Assembly: GCA_027382625.1 (NCBI GenBank)
Contig: JAJKFJ010020752.1
Span: 248,001-312,000 of the forward strand
Length of the DNA: 64,000 nucleotides
Direction of reading: 5' to 3'
Origin: Tetmemena sp. SeJ-2015
Lineage: Eukaryota > Ciliophora > Spirotrichea > Sporadotrichida > Oxytrichidae
This document shows positions 42,374 to 50,813 of the stretch, in pieces. The notes beneath the pieces were generated by a model. The model was not told where the DNA came from and ran no database searches. It saw only the letters and a list, made by a program, of their open reading frames with translations. The position numbers and the translations under genes were made by a program. How positions within the stretch are numbered: the stretch's first letter is position 1; every line of letters starts with the position of its first letter.

Positions 42374-42411
42374 AAAAGCCTCCGCCGGATCACACCGGGG
42401 GAGGCTTTTGC
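42374..42411 (+). terminator. Terminator of xylA
   Basis: AAAAGCCTCC...GGAGGCTTTT hairpin, with CGCCGG/CCGGGG extending the stem, followed by a T-rich stretch. It lies 17 bases after the xylA stop. Confidence 0.8.
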
Positions 42412-42438
42412 TTTTTAAGGCAGATTATACTCCTCCTG

Positions 42439-42469
42439 TTTTCAAAATTCAATAATTCCCTTATTTTTG
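42439..42469 (+). promoter_or_regulatory. Bacteroidota-type promoter of the amidohydrolase gene
   Basis: TTTT (42439-42442), 19-nt spacer, TATTTTTG (42462-42469), close to the TTTG/TAnnTTTG consensus, 24 nt before the ATG at 42494. Confidence 0.5.
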
Positions 42470-42493
42470 ATCAATCAATTCAATACCTGCTTC

Positions 42494-44074
42494 ATGAACA
42501 AAATCTTTACGCTCTTATTATTCATCAGCCTCTCTTCATTCGGCCAGGTTACCAAAGCTCCCAATCGGGCAGAAGGAGACGGGCCTTACAACAAACTCAT
42601 TATCCGTGGGGTAACACTGGTCAACAGCACCGGGGCTCCGCCCATCGGCCCCATCGACATTGTAGTAGAGAAAAACCGCATCAAAGAAATCAGACAGGTA
42701 GGAAATCCGGGTGTACCGATTGATCCCAAAAGAAGACCCAAAGCCGAGGCCGGAGATAAAGAACTGGACTGCACAGGCATGTACCTGATGCCGGGTTTTA
42801 TTGATATGCATGGTCACACAGGCGGGCGGGCACAGGGCACCCCGGCAGAATATGTCTATAAGCTGTGGATGGCTCATGGCATCACCACCATCCGCGAGCC
42901 CTCGTCCATGAATGGCCTCGACTGGACCCTGGAACATAAGAAAAAAAGCAGTCTGAATGAAATCACCGCCCCAAGGATCATGGCTTACACGGCTTTTGGT
43001 ATGGGCTCTGATCAGGCCATTACCACCCCTGAGCAAGCCCGTGAATGGGTGAGAAACAATGCAAAAAAGGGAGCGGACGGCATCAAGTTTTTCGGAGCAG
43101 AGCCGGAAGTTTTCAGAGCGGCTTTGGAAGAAAACAAAAAACTGGGGCTTCGATCTGCCTGTCACCACGCCCAGCTGGAAGTAGCGAGAATGAATGTGCT
43201 GGCCACAGCCAAAGCCGGGCTGACTTCTATGGAACACTGGTATGGATTACCCGAAGCCCTGTTTGACGACAGAACCCTGCAAAATTTCCCGGCCGATTAT
43301 AACTACAACAACGAACAACACCGTTTTGAAGAAGCCGGAAAACTCTGGAAACAAGCCGCTGAGCCGGGCTCTGCCAAGTGGTACCAGGTCATGGACGAAC
43401 TGCTGAAACTTGATTTTACCCTTGACCCGACTTTCAATATCTATGAAGCCAACCGCGACCTGATGATGACCCGCAGGGCTGAATGGCACGATGAATACAC
43501 CTTGCCTTCGCTCTGGAGATTTTATGGACCGAGCCGGATCTCACACGGATCGTACTGGCTCAACTGGGGAACAGAACAGGAAATCCAGTGGAAGGAGAAT
43601 TACAGGATATGGATGCGTTTTGTGAACGAATATAAAAACAAAGGCGGCAGGGTAACTACGGGTTCCGACTCAGGGTTTATTTATCAGCTTTATGGTTTTG
43701 CCTACATCCGTGAACTGGAATTACTGCGTGAAGCGGGGTTCCATCCGCTGGAAGTCATCCGCTCTGCGTCCATCAAAGGAGCTGAGGCCCTGGGATTAGA
43801 CAAAGAAATCGGTTCTGTTGAAATCGGCAAGCTGGCAGATTTTGTAATCACCCAGGAAAACCCTCTCTCTAATTTCAAAACCCTGTATGGCACAGGAGCC
43901 ATTAGTGTTACTGAAAACAATGAGGTGGTCAGAATCGGTGGCGTGAAATACACCGTTAAAGATGGTATCGTTTATGATGCCAAAAAGCTGCTGGAAGACG
44001 TGAAAGTCATGGTGAAAAAAGCCAAGGAAGAAGAGAATTTTCAAATGACACAACCTGGAATGGGCAAAAAATAA
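42494..44074 (+). CDS. Secreted metal-dependent amidohydrolase
   Basis: 526-residue amidohydrolase-superfamily enzyme with signal peptide MNKIFTLLLFISLSSFG. Metal and active-site residues: HGH in GFIDMHGHTGG near residue 103, GIKFFGAE near 197, HHAQ near 219, EHWYG near 245 and the C-terminal aspartate in TTGSDSGF near 398, followed by HPLEVIRSASIKGAEALG of the imidazolonepropionase/prolidase-like subgroup. Substrate unknown. Start at 42494 is chosen for the signal peptide. The next gene starts 2 bp after the stop, so the two form an operon. Confidence 0.87.
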   Translation: MNKIFTLLLFISLSSFGQVTKAPNRAEGDGPYNKLIIRGVTLVNSTGAPPIGPIDIVVEKNRIKEIRQVGNPGVPIDPKRRPKAEAGDKELDCTGMYLMPGFIDMHGHTGGRAQGTPAEYVYKLWMAHGITTIREPSSMNGLDWTLEHKKKSSLNEITAPRIMAYTAFGMGSDQAITTPEQAREWVRNNAKKGADGIKFFGAEPEVFRAALEENKKLGLRSACHHAQLEVARMNVLATAKAGLTSMEHWYGLPEALFDDRTLQNFPADYNYNNEQHRFEEAGKLWKQAAEPGSAKWYQVMDELLKLDFTLDPTFNIYEANRDLMMTRRAEWHDEYTLPSLWRFYGPSRISHGSYWLNWGTEQEIQWKENYRIWMRFVNEYKNKGGRVTTGSDSGFIYQLYGFAYIRELELLREAGFHPLEVIRSASIKGAEALGLDKEIGSVEIGKLADFVITQENPLSNFKTLYGTGAISVTENNEVVRIGGVKYTVKDGIVYDAKKLLEDVKVMVKKAKEEENFQMTQPGMGKK

Positions 44075-44076
44075 TC

Positions 44077-45657
44077 ATGTCAGAACAAATTAAAACATAC
44101 GACGTTGTTATTGCCGGGGCCGGGCATAACGGCCTGGTGGCCGCCTGCTATCTGGCCATGTCCGGCAAGAAGGTGCTGATGCTGGAACGGAACGATTATA
44201 TAGGCGGAGCCACTACTTCTCAGCGGGTCTTTAAGGATTTTGATGCTCATTTGTCGAGATATTCTTACCTGGTCAGTTTGTTCCCGAAAAAAATCATAGA
44301 TGATCTCGGCCTGAACCTGAAACTGAAAAGAAGAAAAACGGCTTCTTACACGCCTTACCATGAAAACGACACGGTGAAAAGTTTGTGGTTGAGTAATGAA
44401 AGCGAAGTCATTTCCAAAGCCTCTGTCCTGAAGCTCGGTTATGGAGAAGCGGAATGGGACGGCTATCAGCTTCTGCTAAAAAAGCAGGCAGATTTTGCAG
44501 CCCTGGTGTGGGATTCATTTCTTGAGCCGCTTAAGTCCGGAGAAGAATGGAAGGCTGTTTTTGCAGAAGCCGGACAAACTGAGCTTTGGGAGGAATTCAC
44601 AGAACGACCTATTGGTGAATTGATCGAAAAACACGTCAAGAGCGATGTACTGAGGGGTGTTTTATTGACGGATGCTAAAATCGGTTCTTTTACCTCCGCT
44701 CATGATGAGAGTCTGTTACAAAACCGGACGTTCATTTACCATGTGATCGGCAACAAAACCGGCGAGTGGCGGGTACCTGAAGGTGGCATGGGAAGCCTGT
44801 CCTCTCAATTAAAAGACAAAGCGATCAGCCTTGGTGTTGAGATCAAAACCCATGCAACTGTTGATAAAATCACAGACAAATACCAGGTTCACTATACCGA
44901 AAACCAGGAATCAAAAACGGTAGCTGCCACTTACATTCTCCTTAACTCCGGCACGTCCGTTTATGATTTTATGGAGGAAACCATTGCCCCAAAACCTTAT
45001 ATCCGCGTCAATGAAGGAACGGCCTTCAAGATCAATGTCCTGCTCACAAAACTGCCGGCACTCAGAGACAAAAGCCTGAGTCCCGAAGATGCTTTTGCCG
45101 GAACGTTTCACGTGAATCAAAATTACGGACAACTTCAGAAGTCGTTTGAAGAGGCGGCTTTTCAAAAGAAGATTCCGGAAATATTCCCTTTTGAGATTTA
45201 TTGCCATACCCTGACAGACCCTTCTATATTATCTTACGACCTACAGCACAAAGGCTTTCATACTTTCACCGCCTTCGGACTGGACATGGCATACGAGCTC
45301 TTTGAAAAGGACAATGAAAACATGAAAGGAATTGCACTCCAAAAATTCTTTGAAGGCATCAATGAGTATCTTGAGGAACCCCTCGAAAGCTGCATAGCCA
45401 GATCAAAAGACGGAAGCCTGTGTATCGAAGCCAAAAGTGCCCTGGATATAGAAACAGCTCTGAACATGCCGAGGGGAAACATCTTTCACAAAGGCCTGAG
45501 CTGGTTCTTTGCCGAAACCCAGGAGACCAACGGAACATGGGGCGTAGAAACCGCCTTCGACAAAATCTATATTTGCGGCTCCTCTGCTCAAAGAGGCGGT
45601 GCTGTAAGCGGCATTCCGGGGAGGAATGCTGCAATAAAGGTATTAGAAAATGATTGA
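44077..45657 (+). CDS. FAD-dependent oxidoreductase, PYROXD2/phytoene-desaturase-like
   Basis: 526-residue flavoprotein. The N-terminal FAD-binding fold DVVIAGAGHNGLVAACYLAMSGKKVLMLERND has the GxGxxG motif and acidic strand end. IGGATTSQRVF and the C-terminal YICGSSAQRGGAVSGIPGRNAA are typical of the PYROXD2/carotene-desaturase-like group. No signal peptide, probably cytoplasmic. No carotenoid genes are nearby, so a role in pigment synthesis is not supported. Coupled to the amidohydrolase, which may supply or use the same compound (inference). Confidence 0.83.
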   Translation: MSEQIKTYDVVIAGAGHNGLVAACYLAMSGKKVLMLERNDYIGGATTSQRVFKDFDAHLSRYSYLVSLFPKKIIDDLGLNLKLKRRKTASYTPYHENDTVKSLWLSNESEVISKASVLKLGYGEAEWDGYQLLLKKQADFAALVWDSFLEPLKSGEEWKAVFAEAGQTELWEEFTERPIGELIEKHVKSDVLRGVLLTDAKIGSFTSAHDESLLQNRTFIYHVIGNKTGEWRVPEGGMGSLSSQLKDKAISLGVEIKTHATVDKITDKYQVHYTENQESKTVAATYILLNSGTSVYDFMEETIAPKPYIRVNEGTAFKINVLLTKLPALRDKSLSPEDAFAGTFHVNQNYGQLQKSFEEAAFQKKIPEIFPFEIYCHTLTDPSILSYDLQHKGFHTFTAFGLDMAYELFEKDNENMKGIALQKFFEGINEYLEEPLESCIARSKDGSLCIEAKSALDIETALNMPRGNIFHKGLSWFFAETQETNGTWGVETAFDKIYICGSSAQRGGAVSGIPGRNAAIKVLEND

Positions 45658-45745
45658 ATCCCCTGATTATCAAAATATTGTACGATAAAACCTTCCTGGT
45701 AAAAAAAACTTCTCACCTGTCTGGTTAAAAAAAATCCCTCAAAAA

Positions 45746-45777
45746 TTTGCGTAGCCAAATAACTACACTTAAATTTG
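45746..45777 (+). promoter_or_regulatory. Promoter of the arsR-SRPBCC-doxX operon
   Basis: TTTG (45746-45749), 20-nt spacer, TAAATTTG (45770-45777), a full match to the Bacteroidota consensus. Transcription should start near 45784, leaving only about a dozen bases before the start codon. Confidence 0.75.
45751..45766. promoter_or_regulatory. ArsR-type operator, copy 1 (inside promoter spacer)
   Basis: GTAGCCAAATAACTAC: arms GTAG/CTAC, identical to copy 2 except one base. It lies wholly between the two promoter boxes. Confidence 0.65.
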
Positions 45778-45792
45778 TAGCCAAATAGCTAC
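45777..45792. promoter_or_regulatory. ArsR-type operator, copy 2 (start site and start codon)
   Basis: GTAGCCAAATAGCTAC: arms GTAGC/GCTAC, extending to TGTAGC/GCTACA. It begins in the last base of the -7 box and ends 3 bases before the ATG. It is 26 bp from copy 1. A repressor bound here would cover the start of transcription. Confidence 0.7.
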
Positions 45793-45795
45793 AGA

Positions 45796-46113
45796 ATGAA
45801 TTTAAGACGAGACGTATTTCAAGCCATATCAGATCCGACGAGAAGGGCCATCCTTCTGCTGGTTGCTTCACAGTCGATGACTGCCGGTGCCATAGCATCC
45901 AACTTTGACACGGCCAGACCGACCGTTTCAAAACACCTGCAGATACTTACTGAGTGTGAATTGCTTGAGCAAAAACAAAATGGCAGGGAGATCAACTATT
46001 ACATCAATGCAAAAAAAATGAAAGAAGTGGCAGACTTTATTGAGCCGTTCCGCCGGATGTGGGATGACAGGTTTAATAAACTGGAAGACATCATGAAACA
46101 ATACAAATCATAA
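45796..46113 (+). CDS. ArsR family transcriptional regulator
   Basis: 105-residue winged-helix repressor. [32 protein letters not shown] is the usual start of the ArsR/SRPBCC-linked group, followed by the recognition helix [21 protein letters not shown] and wing [10 protein letters not shown]. No cysteine pair for metal sensing is seen. It heads an operon with an SRPBCC protein (4-bp gap) and a DoxX protein. Two operators in its own promoter indicate self-repression. Confidence 0.9.
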   Translation: MNLRRDVFQAISDPTRRAILLLVASQSMTAGAIASNFDTARPTVSKHLQILTECELLEQKQNGREINYYINAKKMKEVADFIEPFRRMWDDRFNKLEDIMKQYKS

Positions 46114-46117
46114 TAAG

Positions 46118-46585
46118 ATGGGACAAAAAACCAAAATAGATGCTGAAGACGGGAAACAGGATTTAGTCATCACCAGGGAGTTCGATCTGCCTGTGGAGTT
46201 ACTTTTCAGAGCCTATGAGGAGCCGGGCATTGTTGAACAATGGATGGGAACCAAAGTGCTGAAACTTGAAAATAAAAAGCACGGCAGTTACCAGTTTGAA
46301 ACAAGCGATCCCAACGGAAACGTGGTGTTCAGGTCTAACGGCACCATCCATGAGTTTAGTCCGAACCAGAAAATCACCCGGACATTCGAAATGGAAAATA
46401 CGCCTTTTCCTATACAGCTGGAGTTCCTGGAATTTGAAAAACTTACAGACGACACCAGCAAACTCACCATGCACATCATATACAAATCAGCGGAATACAG
46501 AGACCAGATACTGCAGATGCCGTTTGCCAAGGGCATCAACATGGCCCATAACCGCTTACAGGAAATCGTAAACCAGTTAAAATAA
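46118..46585 (+). CDS. SRPBCC/AHSA1-domain protein
   Basis: 155-residue START-like hydrophobic-ligand-binding fold of the AHSA1 (activator of Hsp90 ATPase homologue) family. LVITREFDLPVELLFRAYEEPGIVEQWMG at the N-terminus and ITRTFEMENTPFPIQLEFLEFEKL in the middle are characteristic. Such proteins often sit behind ArsR regulators in Bacteroidota and other phyla. The ligand is unknown. Second gene of the operon. Confidence 0.85.
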   Translation: MGQKTKIDAEDGKQDLVITREFDLPVELLFRAYEEPGIVEQWMGTKVLKLENKKHGSYQFETSDPNGNVVFRSNGTIHEFSPNQKITRTFEMENTPFPIQLEFLEFEKLTDDTSKLTMHIIYKSAEYRDQILQMPFAKGINMAHNRLQEIVNQLK

Positions 46586-46592
46586 ACATATT

Positions 46593-46976
46593 ATGACAAA
46601 GAGAAACAAAATTATCTATTGGATTGCCACCCTGTGGTTGTCTTTAGGCATGGTATCAACAGGAATCGTACAGCTCATCAAAATGAAAGAAGAGGTAGAT
46701 AAAATGACGCAGCTGGGCTATCCGGGTTATTTTCTGACCATTTTAGGTGTCTGGAAAATCCTGGGGGTGATCGCCATACTTGTTCCGAAGTTTCCTCTTG
46801 TAAAGGAATGGGCCTATGCCGGTTTCTTTTTTTCTATGTCGGGGGCTGTCTTTACCCATCTGGCTGTAGGAGACGAAGCGATGGAGTATTTCGGACCGGT
46901 ATTGCTGCTGGTGCTGACTGCGGTTTCGTGGTATTTCAGACCTGCGGACAGAAAACTTGTTACTGTTAATCTGTAA
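46593..46976 (+). CDS. DoxX-like membrane protein
   Basis: 127-residue, four-helix membrane protein of the DoxX-like group. The helices are at IIYWIATLWLSLGMVSTGIV, YFLTILGVWKILGVIAILVP, WAYAGFFFSMSGAVFTHLA and YFGPVLLLVLTAVSWYF. The function is unknown, but the family frequently accompanies ArsR and SRPBCC genes. The stop is 4 bp before the next gene. Confidence 0.82.
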   Translation: MTKRNKIIYWIATLWLSLGMVSTGIVQLIKMKEEVDKMTQLGYPGYFLTILGVWKILGVIAILVPKFPLVKEWAYAGFFFSMSGAVFTHLAVGDEAMEYFGPVLLLVLTAVSWYFRPADRKLVTVNL

Positions 46977-46980
46977 TAAA

Positions 46981-47559
46981 ATGAATCCGAAAGTTGATTT
47001 TTACTTCAGCAAAGCCACAAAATGGCAGGAAGAACTGGAGCAGCTGAGAACGATCGTTCTGGAATGCGGACTGACCGAAGAACTGAAGTGGGGCGTTCCT
47101 TCTTATACTTATCAGAAAAACAACATCGTTCTGATCCATGTATTTAAGGAATACTGTGCCCTTCTGTTTTTTAAAGGGGCTTTGTTACATAACGAAAAAG
47201 GCATGCTGATACAACAGACCGAAAACGTACAGGCAGCACGCCAGATCCGGTTTACGAATGTCGGGGAGATTGTTGAAAACAGATCAACACTGAAAGCCTA
47301 TATTTTCGAAGCCATTGAGGTGGAAAAAGCCGGGTTAAAAGTCATACTGAAAAAAACTTCCGACTTTAACATTCCTGAAGAGTTTCAGTCAAAACTGGAC
47401 GAAGTGCCTGGTCTGAAGGCTGCGTTCGAAGCACTGACACCGGGTCGGCAGAGGGCCTACCTTTTTCACTTTTCACAACCGAAACAAGCCAAAACCCGTG
47501 AGTCAAGGGTGGAAAAATACATACCTCAGATTCTTGAAGGAAAAGGACTGGATGACTGA
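46981..47559 (+). CDS. DUF1801/YdeI-OmpD-associated family protein
   Basis: 192-residue cytoplasmic protein with an N-terminal DUF1801 domain (DFYFSKATKWQEELEQLRTIVLEC, ELKWGVPSYTYQKNNIVLIHVFKEYCALLFFKGALL). The C-terminal YdeI-type helical part is ALTPGRQRAYLFHFSQPKQAKTRESRVEKYIPQIL. Exact function unknown. Start ATG 46981 immediately follows the doxX stop, so it belongs to the same operon. Confidence 0.82.
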   Translation: MNPKVDFYFSKATKWQEELEQLRTIVLECGLTEELKWGVPSYTYQKNNIVLIHVFKEYCALLFFKGALLHNEKGMLIQQTENVQAARQIRFTNVGEIVENRSTLKAYIFEAIEVEKAGLKVILKKTSDFNIPEEFQSKLDEVPGLKAAFEALTPGRQRAYLFHFSQPKQAKTRESRVEKYIPQILEGKGLDD

Positions 47560-47572
47560 ACCCTGCCATCTG

Positions 47573-47604
47573 TTGGGATTCTGATCCTGATTTTAGTATC
47601 TTGG
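47573..47604 (+). promoter_or_regulatory. Bacteroidota-type promoter of the DUF4256 gene
   Basis: TTGG (47573-47576), 20-nt spacer, TATCTTGG (47597-47604): one mismatch in each box from the consensus, 40 nt before the start. Confidence 0.45.
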
Positions 47605-47644
47605 TATTTTACCTGTTAAACAGACACCATAAAAGTATAAGATC

Positions 47645-48211
47645 ATGAGTAGTAATAAAAGAGAATTGTCTCCTGAACAACGCGAAGAGTTATTCAAAGT
47701 ACTGAAAACCCGGTTTCAGAAAAACATGAAACGCCACGAAGGCCTGGAATGGGCTGAAGTACAAACCAGGCTTGAAGCTAATCCCGGAAAACTTTGGTCC
47801 CTTGATGAAATGGAACTGACTGAAGGAGAGCCGGATGTGGTGGGATATGATAAAAAAACAGGCGAGTATATTTTTTATGACTGCTCGGCCGAAAGCCCTA
47901 AGGGACGCAGAAGTTTTTGCTATGACCGTAAAGCCCTGGATGCCAGAAAAGAACATAAACCTAAAAACAATGTGCTGGATGCGGCAGCCGACATGGGCAT
48001 TGAGCTGTTAACGGAAGAGCAATACCGGGAATTACAACAACTCGGAAATTTCGATACCAAGACTTCGAGCTGGATCATCACTCCTCCGGATATCAGGAAA
48101 CACGGAGGTGCCCTTTTTGGCGACTACCGCTATGGAACTGTCTTCATTTATCATAACGGGGCAGACTCTTACTATGCCGCCAGGGGATTCCGCGGCTCGC
48201 TCAGGATCTGA
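47645..48211 (+). CDS. DUF4256 protein
   Basis: 188-residue cytoplasmic protein of the DUF4256 family, intact. Diagnostic stretches: RFQKNMKRHEGLEWAEVQTRLEANPGKLWSLDEME, GEPDVVGYDKKTGEYIFYDCSAESPKGRRSFCYD and the C-terminal GTVFIYHNGADSYYAARGFRG. No function is known. It has its own promoter and a terminator, so it is not strictly part of the preceding operon, although these families often cluster. Confidence 0.85.
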   Translation: MSSNKRELSPEQREELFKVLKTRFQKNMKRHEGLEWAEVQTRLEANPGKLWSLDEMELTEGEPDVVGYDKKTGEYIFYDCSAESPKGRRSFCYDRKALDARKEHKPKNNVLDAAADMGIELLTEEQYRELQQLGNFDTKTSSWIITPPDIRKHGGALFGDYRYGTVFIYHNGADSYYAARGFRGSLRI

Positions 48212-48267
48212 TACGTTTAATATTACTACGTCCGGTCAGGGTCTTCATTAAGGATGTGATCACCAAA

Positions 48268-48303
48268 TAAAAAGCCCTTTTAAACATAAGTAAAGGGCTT
48301 TCT
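48268..48303. terminator. Terminator after the DUF4256 gene
   Basis: AAAGCCCTTT and AAAGGGCTTT pair around a 10-nt loop, with A and T runs at the outer sides. Confidence 0.8.
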
Positions 48304-48452
48304 TTATGTCAAAATATTTCTAAATCGTAGGCTGCTTTTCTGCTAAATTAAGAATGCCCCCCGTTTCAGCAGAAGTCCGGGATTAGATTGATCCCAATCC
48401 CCGGCAAACGAAAAAGTTTTCATAATTTTATCTTTTCAAAATCAACCTTAAT
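48304..48452. other. Intergenic region before the ThuA gene
   Basis: AT-rich stretch with TAATTTTA at 48424-48431, 22 bases before the start, which may be part of a promoter. No upstream TTTG at the expected distance and no other feature were seen. Confidence 0.25.
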
Positions 48453-49304
48453 ATGAAAAAACTATTCCGGCTCCTTTTCTTTCTTTTTATGGGTATGTTC
48501 GTGTCCTTTGGTGCTTTGTACGGATATGGCTTGTACCTTACCCGTAAACTTCCCTGGCAACATCCTGTTTTTGATACCGTTGTCCCTGCCGATCCCGGAT
48601 CAATCGGAGAAAAAGGAGTATTGGTGTTTTCAAAAACCAATGGCTTCAGACACGAATCCATTGAAAAAGGCATTGAAGAAATTAAGAAAGCGGGTACAGC
48701 CCGGGGCTGGCATGTGGTCAACACCGAAAACGGGGCCTTCTTTAATGACGATTATCTGAAGAGATTCAAAACGGTGGTTTTCCTATCTACCACCAGCGAC
48801 GTACTGACGCCTGACCAGGAAAAAGCGTTTGAAAAATACGCCGCAAACGGTGGCGGCTATGTAGGCATCCACTCCGCAGCCGATACCGAATATGACTGGA
48901 AGTGGTATGACAACCTGCTGGGAACCCACTTCAAAAATCACAGTATATTTCCCCATACGCCGGAAGGTGAACTGACCACAGAAGTCAGAGATCATCCGAC
49001 TACCCAACACCTGCCGTCAAAATGGAAGAGAAAAGAAGAATGGTATAATTTTAATAAAAGTGTGCGGAAATCAGTCAACTTTAAAGTGCTCGTTTCGGTG
49101 GATGAAAAAACTTACGACACAGGCGAAACCAACGGCATGGGCGGAGATCATCCTATATCCTGGATCCACGATACCGGACAAGGAAGGATGTTTTATACCG
49201 CCCTGGGCCACCACCCGGAAACCTATACCGATCCGAATGCCATGAATCACATCCTGGCGGCCATTGAATGGACCGGGAAAATGAATGAGGTGCCTGTTCC
49301 TTAA
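48453..49304 (+). CDS. ThuA-domain protein, membrane-anchored
   Basis: 283-residue protein with an N-terminal membrane anchor or uncleaved signal (LFRLLFFLFMGMFVSFGALYGYGLYL). The ThuA-type glutamine-amidotransferase-like domain follows (GVLVFSKTNGFRHESIEKGIEEI, VVFLSTTSDVLTPDQEKAFEKYAANGGGYVGIHSAADTEYDW, HPISWIHDTGQGRMFYTALGHHPETYTD). In Bacteroidota such domains are linked to trehalose or sugar metabolism, but catalysis has not been shown for most members. Single gene. Confidence 0.87.
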   Translation: MKKLFRLLFFLFMGMFVSFGALYGYGLYLTRKLPWQHPVFDTVVPADPGSIGEKGVLVFSKTNGFRHESIEKGIEEIKKAGTARGWHVVNTENGAFFNDDYLKRFKTVVFLSTTSDVLTPDQEKAFEKYAANGGGYVGIHSAADTEYDWKWYDNLLGTHFKNHSIFPHTPEGELTTEVRDHPTTQHLPSKWKRKEEWYNFNKSVRKSVNFKVLVSVDEKTYDTGETNGMGGDHPISWIHDTGQGRMFYTALGHHPETYTDPNAMNHILAAIEWTGKMNEVPVP

Positions 49305-49307
49305 CCT

Positions 49308-49853
49308 CTATCTGAACAGGGGTTTTATCACATAAAGGATAGCCGGTCTGACGCCTTTGTAAATCACAAAACCAATGATGGCCAGGACACCGCCAATGAC
49401 TGTGGGCAGTACCGCTCCGAAGGTAAATGTCATGGTGATCACAAAACCAAGCAGACACTCCGCCTTGTAAACAGGACAAAACAAGGAAATAACCAGTATC
49501 GCCTGCAATAAATAGGCAGAAAGGCCATTGTATTTCAATGTAAACAGAATGGACAGGATAATCCCGAAAAACACCGCTCCGGCAAAGCCATAGATAATCT
49601 TCACAGGGAAATCCGAAAAACTCACCTGCTTCAGGTTTTCTCTTTCCTGAATACGATAGCCTGCCAGCCAGCTAAACAATGGAAGTATCAAGCCTCCCCA
49701 CCAATTTGAGATTCCCGGCAAATCTTCCCGGGCCAGGAGATGATGTTTGGGCACCCCTCCATGAAAATAATCCCAGGCCAATAAGCCCCATATGCCCGCT
49801 GAAACAACAAGAGTAATATAAATCCTGACCTTTAAAAAATGATTTTTATTCAT
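49308..49853 (-). CDS. Hypothetical multi-pass membrane protein
   Basis: 181 residues, with about five hydrophobic segments (IYITLVVSAGIWGLLAWDYF, WWGGLILPLFSWLAGY, IIYGFAGAVFFGIILSILF, AYLLQAILVISLFCPVY, LLGFVITMTFTFGAVLPTVIGGVLAIIGFVI). I do not recognise a family. It lies 27 bp downstream of the DUF2306 gene on the same strand, so a functional link with it is possible. Start ATG 49853. Confidence 0.6.
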   Translation of the reverse strand: MNKNHFLKVRIYITLVVSAGIWGLLAWDYFHGGVPKHHLLAREDLPGISNWWGGLILPLFSWLAGYRIQERENLKQVSFSDFPVKIIYGFAGAVFFGIILSILFTLKYNGLSAYLLQAILVISLFCPVYKAECLLGFVITMTFTFGAVLPTVIGGVLAIIGFVIYKGVRPAILYVIKPLFR

Positions 49854-49880
49854 ATAAAATGTTTTATTAATTCCTGCAAT

Positions 49881-50708
49881 TTACATTCTTGGTAACCACA
49901 TGCCCATCGTAGCCCCAAAAATGCCAAGGGCCATGATCAGCGTAAACAACAAGATAACAGCCGAGGTCATATAAGTAAATGTTTGATTCTGAATCTTTTG
50001 TGCATAAAAATACATCTCCAGCAAAATCACAGAAAGTGGAAGGCCATAGCTGAACAAGGACAAAACAGTTAGAAAAGGCCCTGTGAATGTCTCCGGATCA
50101 AAACCGACCGGAGCCTGGTTGACGACCAGCCAGGCCATGAGCCCCACCCTGAAAAACCAGACACCATTGGCTACCATAAAAAGGCGTAAAGTCCAGCGGC
50201 GGTGTTTGTCGAATTGACGTTTCCGGGCATATTTAATAGCCAGAACCGCAAAAACTAAGATATAGATTGCCTGCACGCTGTTGCTTATGTGCATAAAGGT
50301 ATCTCCGACCGTGCCCCGGGTCCAAACCATCACAAAACCCACTAAACTCACGACCACCGCCGTAACAAGGTACGTTCTGCCTAACCAGCGGTGAAAAGTG
50401 CGGAATCGATCACGAATCATCGGTATCAGTTGCAAAGGCCCGCCAATGACTATAATAGCCGCCAGAATCACATGTATTCCGACCATTAAATTTCCTTTCC
50501 AGTCACCCTCCACATAGCCTTTGGGAAGCACTTTATTCCACCTGGCAAAATCTCCGGTAAAAGTAGACGTATAATAGACCGCAATAATATAGCCCCCGAA
50601 AATCCACTGGCCGATGGTGGCGGTAATGAACCAGAACCTGGCTGTAAAATCCAACAGCCTGGGGCTGTAAGTAAGGGACTTCTCTGACGTAAGTACATTT
50701 GTTTCCAT
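49881..50708 (-). CDS. DUF2306 membrane protein
   Basis: 275-residue integral membrane protein with seven or eight segments. VGIHVILAAIIVIGGPLQLIPMIRDRFRTFHRWLGRTYLVTAV is the DUF2306 signature, with conserved His residues (HVIL, HRWLGR, MHISNS, KHRRWTLR) that might bind heme or metal (inference). The function of the family is unknown. The Crp/Fnr regulator upstream on the same strand may control it, an arrangement often seen in Bacteroidota. Confidence 0.8.
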   Translation of the reverse strand: METNVLTSEKSLTYSPRLLDFTARFWFITATIGQWIFGGYIIAVYYTSTFTGDFARWNKVLPKGYVEGDWKGNLMVGIHVILAAIIVIGGPLQLIPMIRDRFRTFHRWLGRTYLVTAVVVSLVGFVMVWTRGTVGDTFMHISNSVQAIYILVFAVLAIKYARKRQFDKHRRWTLRLFMVANGVWFFRVGLMAWLVVNQAPVGFDPETFTGPFLTVLSLFSYGLPLSVILLEMYFYAQKIQNQTFTYMTSAVILLFTLIMALGIFGATMGMWLPRM

Positions 50709-50813
50709 AAAAATAGCTTTTTGATTTCTTCAAAATTACTCAAGCTATTTCCCTGAGGGTTAGACAAATGTCCCATTAGGATGAGTGGTTGTTTTTCTAT
50801 ATGGCCGAAAAGG

